The notes under the pieces: model-generated
The model's input: the letters and a program-made list of their open reading frames with translations, nothing else
Told to the model about the DNA's origin: nothing
The model's database searches: none
Program-made: the position numbers and the translations under genes
DNA from: Allobrachymonas sp.
Lineage (GTDB): Bacteria > Pseudomonadota > Gammaproteobacteria > Burkholderiales > Burkholderiaceae_C
Length of the DNA: 15,792 nucleotides
Direction of reading: 5' to 3'
Assembly (NCBI GenBank): GCA_012036375.1
Contig: JAAUOI010000030.1
Span: 1-15,792, forward strand
Part shown: positions 8,075 to 15,706 of the stretch, piece by piece
How the letters are laid out: each line of letters starts with the position of its first letter
Numbering within the stretch: position 1 is the stretch's first letter

Positions 8075-8208
8075 GGCAGTTACAAAGAATACTTTTGATT
8101 TATTTACAAAATGTCACGAGTTTGTTAACCTCAATGCTTCTTTGAAAGCCTCATCTCCAAGATCAAGGCCTTCGTTCTCTTTTGCACTGCACAACGACGC
8201 ACACCGCC

Positions 8209-8898
8209 ATGTCATCCCTGACCAAACAAGAGCTACAGCTGCTGGGCGGCTACATCGTGACCCGCACTGAGCGTGGCACAGAAATCGTCAAACGCGATCC
8301 GCGCCAAATGCCACGTCGCCTGCGCGTGTTGCTACTGGCCATTGATGGTGCGCAGCCGGTGAATCTGTACACACAGACCCTCAAAGGATTTGGCGATGTG
8401 AGTGATTTGTTGATCGAGCTGATCAACCTTGGCATGGTGCGTCTGATCGAGCCCAGCATCGCCAAAAAAGCCGCTACCAGTGGGCGCAGCGATCAGTTCG
8501 CCGCGCTAGACAATCTGCTGGATGATTCGCGCTTTAACAGCGAAAGCGCAGCTGACGTGTTGTATGGCGCGACCACGCCGGGCAGCTTTGACGAGATCAT
8601 CCGGGTAGCTCGCACCGAGCATCCCGAATACAAGCCAGCTCCAGCTCCAGCGCCCGCGCCCGCGCCAGTGGCTGTGCCTGAGCAAAAAGCGCAAATTGAG
8701 AGCTTATTCAATCTGCTCGAATCCGTGCGCGGCGAGCGCTTGAATTTGAAACAGCAAATCGTCAAGCTTCAGCGCGTCAAAGAAGCCGCACAGCGCCTGC
8801 ATCACGAAAATCGCAAACTGCAAAACTGGGTGTATGGCTTGGGTGTCTGCTGCGCTGTATTGGCAACAAGCTTGGTGCTGCTAATGGCTAGACGCTGA
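8209..8898 (+). CDS. Membrane-anchored coiled-coil protein, unknown function
   Basis: I do not recognise a named family for this 229-aa protein. Residues ~1-80 look like a compact winged-helix-like domain of a kind seen in uncharacterised betaproteobacterial proteins (MPRRLRVLLLAIDGAQPVNL ... LLIELINLGMVRLI). A helical acidic stretch follows, then a flexible Pro-Ala tract (KPAPAPAPAPAPVAVP, residues ~142-157), a charged predicted coiled coil (~158-205, rich in E/K/Q/L) and one C-terminal membrane segment (WVYGLGVCCAVLATSLVLLM) with a short Arg tail. The topology would place the N-terminal domain in the cytoplasm, tethered to the inner membrane. ATG 8209 is chosen because the conserved-looking sequence starts there; no clear ribosome binding site is seen. 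It converges with the SIMPL gene, 24 bases apart. Confidence 0.75.
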   Translation: MSSLTKQELQLLGGYIVTRTERGTEIVKRDPRQMPRRLRVLLLAIDGAQPVNLYTQTLKGFGDVSDLLIELINLGMVRLIEPSIAKKAATSGRSDQFAALDNLLDDSRFNSESAADVLYGATTPGSFDEIIRVARTEHPEYKPAPAPAPAPAPVAVPEQKAQIESLFNLLESVRGERLNLKQQIVKLQRVKEAAQRLHHENRKLQNWVYGLGVCCAVLATSLVLLMARR

Positions 8899-8922
8899 CT
8901 CCTAGAGCGAAAGAACAGCTCG

Positions 8923-9684
8923 TTACTTCATTTGCACCGAGCCAGCCACCGTCACCACCACCGTGCTGCGCCCCGCCTCCACCGGCACCGCCGCGTCTGC
9001 GCTCATGGTTTTGGCCTCCATCGCCATCATGCGTGGCCGGCTCACATAGCCTTGGTCGTTCGCATTCACACTGACCTCGCGCAGCGCAAAGCCTGCAAAG
9101 CCAAAGCCCTTGCTAATCTCTTGCGCCTTCGATTTGAAGCGCTCAATCGCTTGCGCCGTCACCTCCGCCTCGACCCGGGCACGCGCCTCGCGCGAGAGGC
9201 TAAACGACACGTTGCCCAAAGTGAGCGTATTGATTTTGCCGGCCAGTGTGCTGATACGGGAAAAGTCTTTGCCCTCCAATATCAACTCGGTAGAGCCTTG
9301 CCAGCCGTTGATTTTGCCGTCGCGGCCATGCCGGGGATAGAGTTGAAACGCGCCGGTGCGCACATCCAATTGGCCAGGCTGCGCGACTTTTCTGGCCTCG
9401 GCCAATGCAGCATCGAGCGCGGTTTTAAGCTGGGTTTGCACCGTGGCTGCGTCTGCGCCATCGCGCGTGGTGTTCATGCTGATACTGAGCATGTCTTGTT
9501 GAACTTCCAAGCTGCCTTGGGCTTGCAGGGAGACGAGGTTTTGCGGTGTTTCCATACGAATTTGTTGGGCAAATGAGGCTTGAGCCAGCATCAAAGCTGC
9601 GCTGAGTGCTATTGAAAAAAGAGTGAATGACCGAGTCAGCCCGCGCGATGTCGCGTGCAGCTGGGTCAGGTGTGAAGATGTCAT
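8923..9684 (-). CDS. Periplasmic SIMPL (DUF541) domain protein
   Basis: SIMPL-domain protein, 253 aa, of unclear biochemical role; relatives such as E. coli YggE are periplasmic and linked to stress tolerance. An N-terminal signal peptide is visible: Arg at 14 and 18, a hydrophobic core and a likely cleavage after ASFA-QQ at about residue 39-40. The mature part holds the typical QAQGSLEVQQDMLSISMNTT beginning, GWQGSTELILEGKDFSRIST in the middle and GRSTVVVTVAGSVQMK at the end. GAAAGG lies about six bases before ATG 9684. The signal-peptide core is encoded by a copy of the dispersed repeat. The frame is intact. Confidence 0.9.
   Translation of the reverse strand: MTSSHLTQLHATSRGLTRSFTLFSIALSAALMLAQASFAQQIRMETPQNLVSLQAQGSLEVQQDMLSISMNTTRDGADAATVQTQLKTALDAALAEARKVAQPGQLDVRTGAFQLYPRHGRDGKINGWQGSTELILEGKDFSRISTLAGKINTLTLGNVSFSLSREARARVEAEVTAQAIERFKSKAQEISKGFGFAGFALREVSVNANDQGYVSRPRMMAMEAKTMSADAAVPVEAGRSTVVVTVAGSVQMK
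9583..9632 (-). repeat. Dispersed in-frame repeat, copy in SIMPL gene
   Basis: About 38 of 50 positions match the comEC copy at 5765-5814, including TTTTCAATAGCA and GCGCAG. The coding strand reads SFTLFSIALSAALMLA, the hydrophobic core of the signal peptide, in the same frame as the comEC copy (SFATFSIASGAGLMPA). Confidence 0.65.
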
Positions 9685-10041
9685 AAAAGCCTTTCAAGAG
9701 CAATGTTGCGGTGGAGTTTGAAGCAATTCGTGAATCAACTGTCTGAATGTACGAGCCAATGACTCAACGCGGCAAGTCTTCCCGGCGCAGACCCGACTTG
9801 AGTCGCCCGCCCCCCATAAAAACGTGATTTTGTTGCCAAAAGTCGAAAAAGCTGTAACAAAACCATGAAAACGCGAAATTTTCACGGGATTTTCCAAAAA
9901 AACACGTGTACATTCCGCAAAAGTTACAAATCAAATGACAAGGATAGATCTCCAAACCATTCGACATGTGACCCACGGACACGCCAGAGTGTCATTTCGT
10001 TGTCAAATTTGCGTTGGCAACTCAACTGCAAGGAGTCTTTA
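9685..10041. promoter_or_regulatory. Intergenic region between SIMPL gene and ompR
   Basis: Divergent 357-base region with no credible gene. The part from about 9815 to 9960 is distinctly A/T-rich against its surroundings, as expected for promoters and binding sites. A hairpin TGAAAA (9866-9871)/TTTTCA (9879-9884) with a 7-base loop is the clearest structure. I saw no convincing -35/-10 pair. AAGGAG at 10030-10035 is the ribosome binding site that fixes the ompR start at 10042. Confidence 0.45.
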
Positions 10042-10773
10042 ATGAATCAAGCCGTGAAATCCGCTGACCGCATCATGGTGGTCGATGACGATGCCCGCAT
10101 CCGCGACCTGCTGCGCCGCTACCTGACGCAAGAAGGTTTTGAAGTGATCGTGGCTGAAGATGGCAAGGCGCTGTCTCGCGCCATGATTCGCGAGCCGATC
10201 AACCTCATCGTGCTGGATTTGATGCTGCCCGGTGAAGACGGCCTGTCCATCTGCCGCCGCCTGCGTGCCGCCGGAGATCGCACGCCGATCATTATGCTGA
10301 CTGCCAAAGGCGAAGATGTGGATCGCATCGTAGGCTTGGAGGTGGGCGCCGATGATTATTTGGGCAAACCCTTCAATCCACGTGAGTTGCTCGCCCGAAT
10401 TCACGCCGTCTTGCGCCGTCGCCCGGCGCAGGAAGCGCCTGGTGCGCCGTCGGCTGACAGTGAATTAGTGAACTTTGGGCCCTTCGACTTTGATCTCGGC
10501 CAGAGAACATTGAAGAAACACGGCGAAGAAATCGCGCTGACCACCGGCGAATTCGCCATGCTCAAAGCGCTGGTGCGCCACCCGCGCCAACCGCTGTCGC
10601 GCGAGAAACTGGCGCAACTGGCGCGTGGCCGTGAGTTTGAGCCGTTTGACCGCAGCTTGGACGTGCAAATCTCGCGCCTGCGCAAAATGGTCGAAAACGA
10701 TGTGGCGCAGCCACGCTACATTCAAACCGTCTGGGGCGTGGGCTATGTGTTTGTGCCAGATGGCAAGAGCTAA
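10042..10773 (+). CDS. ompR: Response regulator OmpR
   Basis: Two-component response regulator, 243 aa, expected to bind DNA when phosphorylated by the adjacent EnvZ-like kinase. The receiver domain (about 8-125) shows the acidic pair Asp15/Asp16 in MVVDDD, phosphoacceptor Asp59 in VLDLMLPGEDG, Thr87 in MLTAKGED and Lys109 in LGKPFNPREL. The C-terminal winged-helix domain (about 148-243) shows LTTGEFAMLKALVRHPRQPL, RSLDVQISRLRKMVE and the closing IQTVWGVGYVFVPDG. ATG 10042 has AAGGAG six bases upstream and starts the family's N-terminus; the open frame continues upstream without these features. The frame is intact. The envZ gene follows on the same strand. Confidence 0.95.
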   Translation: MNQAVKSADRIMVVDDDARIRDLLRRYLTQEGFEVIVAEDGKALSRAMIREPINLIVLDLMLPGEDGLSICRRLRAAGDRTPIIMLTAKGEDVDRIVGLEVGADDYLGKPFNPRELLARIHAVLRRRPAQEAPGAPSADSELVNFGPFDFDLGQRTLKKHGEEIALTTGEFAMLKALVRHPRQPLSREKLAQLARGREFEPFDRSLDVQISRLRKMVENDVAQPRYIQTVWGVGYVFVPDGKS

Positions 10774-10800
10774 AGCCTGCATTGCTGCGCATTAAACTGA

Positions 10801-10858
10801 AGACGAAACACTGCCTCCATGAATACAGCGGGTCATCACGTGATCGGAGGCAGCGTCT
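10801..10858 (+). other. Inverted repeat between ompR and envZ
   Basis: CTGCCTCC (10811-10818) pairs with GGAGGCAG (10846-10853), extended by AGACG (10801-10805) with CGTCT (10854-10858) across a bulge. The loop holds the palindrome ATCACGTGAT (10835-10844). It sits 28 bases after the ompR stop. It has no T-tract, so it may be an mRNA processing or attenuation hairpin separating ompR from envZ expression, or a protein-binding site. Confidence 0.4.
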
Positions 10859-10955
10859 CAGTGGACGGCTTTGGCACGTCGTCGCAGCGCGGCTCGCAGC
10901 TTCCCTCGGCATGGCGGCCTCACCACTGCCCACAGGCCCCAGCCCTTTGGAGACC

Positions 10956-12334
10956 ATGCCCGCGCCACTGCAGGCGCGGCCTGATGGCCCGATCTCTAAA
11001 GTACGTTTTAGTCTGTTTTGGCGCACATTTTTCTTGCTCGCTCTGCTGCTGGTGGGCTCAGTGGTCGCTTGGCTACAAACCTTTCGCGTTTTAGAGTCTG
11101 AGCCCCGCGCAGCGCAAACAGCGCAGCAAATCGCCTCCATCGTCAATCTCTCCCGCGCAGCGCTGGTGCATTCGGATGCGATTGCGCGGGTTTCGCTCAT
11201 CAAGCAATTGGCCGAGCTGGAGGGCGTCAAAGTGCAGCCGCGCGCAGCGGCAGACAAGGTCGAAAGCTTCGCGGGCGATACGCAAATGCAGCGCGTCTTG
11301 GTGGATCTGCGTGTGCGCTTGGGCGAGCGAGCCACGCTGGCTCGCAAGGTCAATGGCGAAGAAGGCTTGTGGGTCGGGTTTACTGTAGAAAGCGGCACGG
11401 AAAACGGCGCATTTTGGCTGCAAACCGACATCAACAAACTCGCGCCCGTGCCCGGCCGTGCATGGCTCGTTTGGCTCTCGATTGCCGCCCTGCTCTCGCT
11501 GGCGGGCGCTGCAGTCATTGCCCGCTTGATCAATCGGCCGCTCAAAGCGCTCTCGTTTGCTGCCAGCCGCGTGAAAGATGGCGATTTTGATGCCAGCCGC
11601 TTGAATGAAGATGCGGTCACCAGCGAGATCCGCGAGGTCAACGCCGGCTTTAACCGTATGGCCGCGCAGTTGGCCAAGATTGAGCAAGACCGCGCCGTGA
11701 TGCTCGCTGGCATTTCGCATGATTTGCGCACGCCGCTGGCTCGCCTTCGCTTAGAAACTGAAATGAGCGTGGCCGATGATGCGGCTCGCGATCATATGGT
11801 GGCCGATTTGGAGCAGCTCGATGCCATCATCGACAAATTCCTCGATTACGCCCGCCCCACCGATCAACAGCATCTGCGCCCCGTGGCGCTCAACGATGTG
11901 ATTGAAGCTTGCGTGCTCGCGATTCAACAAACGGATGATTCCGCGTCAAGCTGGATTTGCCAGCAGATTTTCATGTCATGGGCGACGAGGTGGAGCTCAC
12001 CCGCGTGATTGCCAATTTGGTAGAAAACGCGCGTAAATATGGCAAAAGCGTGAAAACCGGCGTCACCGAGCTTGACATCGCCGCCCGCGAGCGCGATGGC
12101 TGGGTTTTGCTCAAAGTGCGCGACCACGGCCCAGGTGTCGCGGAAGAAACGCTCAAGCACATCACCAAACCCTTTTTCCGAGGCGATGTGGCTCGCACTG
12201 CTGCCACTGGCGCGGGCTTAGGGCTGGCCATTGTGGACAAAACCATTCAGCGCTTAGGCGGCCATTTCAGCTTGCACAACTCATCAACTGGTGGCCTAGC
12301 CGCCAATATCCGCCTGCCCTCTGCTCGCCCTTAA
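10956..12334 (+). CDS. envZ: EnvZ-like sensor histidine kinase, frameshifted
   Basis: Inner-membrane sensor kinase paired with OmpR. In order: transmembrane segment FWRTFFLLALLLVGSVVAWL, a periplasmic region with EPRAAQTAQQIASIVNLSRA, a second transmembrane segment (LVWLSIAALLSLAGAAVIA), HAMP, the phosphoacceptor motif GISHDLRTPLARL (His255 counting from ATG 10956), then after the break NLVENARKYG, DHGPGV and GAGLGLAIVDK of the ATPase domain. The frame breaks at 11941-11942, where TTCCGCGTC seems to lack one C; with it the protein continues DDSRVKLDLPADFHVMGDEV. Repaired length is about 459 aa. The start is uncertain: ATG 10956 has GGAG unusually close (3 bases), and ATG 10911 or an earlier start in the same frame is possible. 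The gap of ~180 bases after ompR is wide for this operon. Confidence 0.9.
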
Positions 12335-12381
12335 AAAGCCCACGCGACAGTAGGGTACTTCAAATGGGGGGGATTGGTGCA

Positions 12382-12411
12382 TTGACAAACATTGCAAGCT
12401 AATGCTACAAA
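12382..12411 (+). promoter_or_regulatory. Candidate sigma-70 promoter
   Basis: A perfect -35 box TTGACA (12382-12387) is followed after 18 bases by TACAAA (12406-12411, four of six matches to TATAAT). It lies about 45 bases before the start of the hydrolase gene and beyond the envZ stop codon, so that gene probably has its own promoter. Called by eye only. Confidence 0.45.
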
Positions 12412-12425
12412 CGTCAAACAGTTGC

Positions 12426-12444
12426 ATCAATCGTAGCGATTGAT
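12426..12444 (+). promoter_or_regulatory. Hairpin in 5' leader of the hydrolase gene
   Basis: ATCAATCG (12426-12433) and CGATTGAT (12437-12444) form an 8-bp inverted repeat with loop TAG, 12 bases before ATG 12457 and just downstream of the candidate promoter. No ribosome binding site is visible between it and the ATG. It could be an operator for a dimeric regulator or an RNA hairpin limiting initiation. Confidence 0.45.
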
Positions 12445-12456
12445 AGCACCGCCCGT

Positions 12457-13315
12457 ATGACACCTAAAACCGTCAGCATCCACACCGATCAGGGAGTCTT
12501 CAATGTGCACTTGATGGGCGAGCACGGCTCTTGGCTGATCTGCTGGCCGGCTCAACTCAACGATCACACCAGTTTGCTTGATTTTGCCGGCCAACTGGTG
12601 CGTCATCATCGCATCGTCTTGATCGACCCAACGGCCATGGGCAGCAACCAGCATTTGCCCTACAGCTCGCGTGTAGAAGACCATTTGCCTTTCGCGTTGA
12701 GCTTGTTTCGCGGCCTAGGCATGGAGCAATGCCATTGGGTTGGCCATGGTGCGGGGGGCGTGCTGGGCGCAGCGCTGGCCGTTGCCGCACGGCAACGCAT
12801 CCAAAGTCTCACGCTGGCTTCGACTCCCATGCTCAAACAAGGCCGCTTCAAGCTCTCTGCGCAAACACTCAAGAGCATGCTCAGTGGCTTTCGCCTCGGC
12901 CGGCGCATCCTGGTCAAGCGGGGCATGGAGCAACTCGGTTATGCCGATACCGAAGAAAAAAAGCTGGTCACGCGCCATTTGTATGCGATGTTTGAGCGCA
13001 CAGCCCCCCAAACGCATCAGCGACATGCGCCCACTCGATGGTGCGAGTGTGCGTCGGATTTTTGACCAGCTTCGTGTAGCGCCGCCGCCCATGTTGGTAC
13101 TTTGCGGCAAATATGATCGCTCTGTTCTGCCGCGCGACCAGCGCACTGTGGCCGAGACCACGCACGCCATCTTCGTGCAGTTACGCTGTGGGCATTCAGC
13201 TTTGCTGGCCGAGCATGAAACCTGCGCCCATGCAGTCGAGCGCTTGGTTCAATCGCATGCGCGTATTCAAGACCACAGACCAACTAAGCCCGCTACTTTG
13301 TCTATCCATCAGTAA
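12457..13315 (+). CDS. Alpha/beta-hydrolase-fold protein, frameshifted
   Basis: Cytoplasmic alpha/beta-hydrolase-fold protein resembling enol-lactonase/esterase-type enzymes, about 285 aa after repair. The nucleophile elbow reads HWVGHGAGGVLG, so Gly98 stands where serine is normal. Candidate acid (MLVLCGKYDRSVLP) and histidine (LRCGHSALLAEHE) are kept, both after the break. The frame breaks in a run of six C (13004-13009); with five C the protein reads FERTAPKRISDMRPLDGASV, otherwise it ends early at 13065. The Gly codon GGT is one transition from serine AGT. It may be a non-hydrolytic family member, or the base may be wrong. The gene has no obvious ribosome binding site and is probably transcribed from its own promoter. 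Confidence 0.82.
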
Positions 13316-13342
13316 GCTTTCAAAAGGCTGAAATTTTAAGCT

Positions 13343-13412
13343 TTTTAAAGCTCTAGCCGGCATCAATACTGCGCCGAATGCTCTGTATTTCATAGCAAAT
13401 ACTGAGACTTAT
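13343..13412 (-). repeat. Dispersed repeat, intergenic copy
   Basis: The 30 bases from AGCCGGCATC at 13355 share about 24 positions with the comEC copy on the same strand (5765 onward), including CTGCGCC and ATGCT; TAGCAAAT also recurs at the far end. It lies between the hydrolase gene and the minus-strand Pro/Tyr-repeat gene. Flanking sequence (AAGCTTTTTAAAGCT) is itself palindromic. Boundaries are approximate. Confidence 0.6.
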
Positions 13413-13431
13413 CTGCTGCACCATGCTTGAC

Positions 13432-13797
13432 TCAGTCATCGTCAGCACGGCGATAACCATGGGCTCGGCCATGCCCTTTGATCACGACAACAGTACCCGG
13501 ATGCCCCGCGTAGCGATGCTGATGTTTTTTCCAATGCTTCACATGTCCGGGCGGCATGTAATAAACAGGAGCCGCCTGATACATCGGCGCAGGCTGATAG
13601 ACCACAGGCGCAGGCGCATACACCACGGGAGGTGGTGTGTAAATCACAGGCGGCGGCGCGTAAATCACGCGGGGCGCTGGCCTTGGCGAGCCAATGGTCA
13701 CGCTCCAACTCATATCGCCGGCTTGCGCGTTCGTTGCAGACATTGCAGCCCCAGTTGCCACAGCAAGCACAAAGGCAGTAGTCGTCCATGCTTTCAT
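13432..13797 (-). CDS. Small exported Pro/Tyr-repeat protein
   Basis: Predicted exported protein of 121 aa and unknown function. The N-terminus is a clear signal peptide (MKAWTTTAFVLAVATGAAMS, with likely cleavage after NAQA). The mature part has five to six seven-residue repeats of the type V-I/V-Y-x-P-x-P (VIYAPPPVIYTPPPVVYAPA and onward), then a His/Lys/Arg-rich tail (HVKHWKKHQHRYAGHPG). Such low-complexity proteins are often envelope-associated, but nothing here fixes a function. Three ATG codons stand in a row; the third (13797) has AAAGGAG at the best distance, with GGAG six bases upstream. It is divergent from glnS, with 120 bases between. Confidence 0.8.
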   Translation of the reverse strand: MKAWTTTAFVLAVATGAAMSATNAQAGDMSWSVTIGSPRPAPRVIYAPPPVIYTPPPVVYAPAPVVYQPAPMYQAAPVYYMPPGHVKHWKKHQHRYAGHPGTVVVIKGHGRAHGYRRADDD

Positions 13798-13917
13798 CAT
13801 CATCTCCTTTGAAAAGCAGTGCACCTACAACGCCCAAGGCGCTGCGCATGTTGTCAGCTCTTGTGCAAAGTTCGTATCAAGCCGTATCCCGCCCAACTGA
13901 CAAACTAAAATCAAGCC

Positions 13918-15706
13918 ATGACCGCGATTGACTCCAATAAAACCTCCCCCGAAGCCCCCAAGCCAAGCACTCTGCCCAGCAACTTCCTGCGCCAGATCAT
14001 TGAAGCCGATCTCGCCAGTGGCAAACACACTTCTATCGTCACCCGCTTTCCGCCCGAGCCCAATGGCTATCTGCACATCGGCCACGCCAAAAGCATCTGC
14101 CTCAATTTCGGCTTGGCACGCGATTACAAAGGCGTGTGCAATCTCAGGTTTGACGACACCAATCCCGAGAAAGAAGAAAAAGAATACGTCAACAGCATCA
14201 TCGACGCGGTAAGCTGGCTCGGCTTTGGCTGGGGGCAAGACGGCAAAGGCAAAGAGCTGTATGCCAGCGACTACTTTGACTTCATGTACGCCGCCGCCGA
14301 ACACCTCATCGAGCGCGGACTCGCCTACGTAGACGAACAAACCCCAGAAGAAATGCGCGCCAACCGTGGCGACTTCAACACGCCCGGCAAAGCCAGCCCC
14401 TTTCGCAGCCGCACGGTAAGCCAAAATTTAGAGCGTTTTAGGGAGATGGCCGGCGCAAAACATGCCGATGGCGCTATGGTTTTGAGAGCAAAGATTGACC
14501 TTGCCTCCCCCAACATCAACCTGCGCGACCCCGCCATCTACCGCATCCGCCGCGCCACGCATCACAACACCGGCGACAAGTGGTGCATCTACCCGATGTA
14601 CACCTTCGCGCACCCCATCGAAGACGCGATTGAAGGCATCACCCACAGCATCTGCACCTTAGAGTTTGAAGACCAGCGCCCGTTTTACGATTGGCTGATG
14701 GACCGCTTGATGGAAGGCGGCATCATCAAAACCCAGCCCCGCCAATACGAATTCGCCCGGCTCAACCTTACCTACGTCATCACCAGCAAACGCAAACTCG
14801 CCCAATTGGTCAACGAGAAAAAAGTCAGCGGCTGGGACGACCCCCGCATGCCAACAATAGTCGGCCTGCGCCGCCGTGGCTACACGCCGCAAGCCATTCA
14901 GCTCTTTGCCGAGCGCATCGGCGTGAGCAAAGCCGATAGCTGGATTGATTATTCAACGCTTGAAGGCGCGCTGCGCGACACCCTCGACCCCACCGCCCCC
15001 CGCGCCATGGCCGTCCTAGAGCCCCTCAAGCTCATCTTGACCAACTGGGAAGAAGCATTCCCGTCATCCGGCAGCGCAGAGCATCTCAAGACTGCTCCGC
15101 CCCGTTCACCCCCACCTGCCCGAACTCGGCAAGCGCAGCTTCAAAATCGGCAAAGAAGTCTGGATCGACCGCACAGACTACGAAGAAGTGCCCAGCAAAG
15201 GCTTCTTCAGATTGTTCCCCGGCAACAAAGTCCGCCTCAAATACGGCTTCGTCATCGAGGTTGAAGGCGCAGACTACGCGCCCGGCACATCCAAAGAAGC
15301 TATCAAATCCGGAGCATCCCGCGCAGATTCCATAAGGGCTAGAGTGCTACAAGACACTAAATCCGGCACCCCCGGCTCAGACTCCGTCAAAGTCAAAGGC
15401 GTCATCACCTGGGTTGGCGTGGCAGACGCAGTGCAAGCCGAAATCCGCCTCTACGACCGCCTCTTCAGCAGCGAACACCCAGATACGGGTGGTGGGGCCG
15501 ACGGCAAAACCTTCCTAGATGATCTCAACCCCAACAGCCTACAAACCATCACCGCCTACGTCGAACCCAGCCTCGCGCAAGCCAAGGCCGACGACAAATT
15601 CCAGTTTGAGCGACATGGCTACTTTGTCGCGGATCGGGTGGATCACAAAGAAGGCAAAGTCGTGTTCAACAAAATCACGGGCTTGAAAGACACTTGGGCG
15701 AAGTGA
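13918..15706 (+). CDS. glnS: Glutamine--tRNA ligase, frameshifted
   Basis: Class I glutaminyl-tRNA synthetase, charging tRNA-Gln with glutamine in the cytoplasm. The sequence shows PPEPNGYLHIGHAKS with the HIGH signature at residues 53-56, the RFDDTNPEKE segment and the KMSKS-equivalent SKRKL at 290-294. The C-terminal anticodon-binding part (VPSKGFFRLFPGNKVRLKYG to VFNKITGLKDTW) is in another frame. Two single-base deletions seem needed: one within about 15060-15090, and one at the C run 15100-15103, where GCTCCGCCCCGTTCACC should give CSAPVHPHLPELGKRSF. Repaired length is about 596 aa, normal for the family. As written the first frame ends at 15264. A dispersed repeat is translated within the C-terminal part. 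No strong ribosome binding site precedes the ATG. Confidence 0.93.
15299..15352 (+). repeat. Dispersed in-frame repeat, copy in glnS
   Basis: The core AGCATCCCGCGCAGATTCCA continuing to AGGGCTAGAG matches the xdhC copy at about 23 of 27 positions. It is translated as SGASRADSIRARV in the C-terminal beta-barrel region, between VIEVEGADYAPGT and DTKSGTPGSDSVKVKG. The frame is the same as in xdhC (ALRADSITA). Confidence 0.65.

Noticed and set aside
8639..8680. Microsatellite CCAGCT/CCAGCG-like repeat as a phase-variation tract
   Set aside because: The unit is six bases (Pro-Ala codons), so changes in copy number would stay in frame; it encodes an ordinary linker.
8899..8922. Terminator between the convergent genes at 8898 and 8923
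   Set aside because: Only GAGC/GCTC (4 bp) pairs, with no T-tract; too weak to call.
10562..11731. Long minus-strand open frame opposite ompR/envZ (389 codons)
   Set aside because: It is the antisense shadow of two well-recognised genes; its product is Ser/Arg/Ala-rich with no domain signature.
13825..14424. Minus-strand open frame opposite the start of glnS (199 codons)
   Set aside because: It overlaps the conserved catalytic region of glnS on the other strand and is explained by codon bias.
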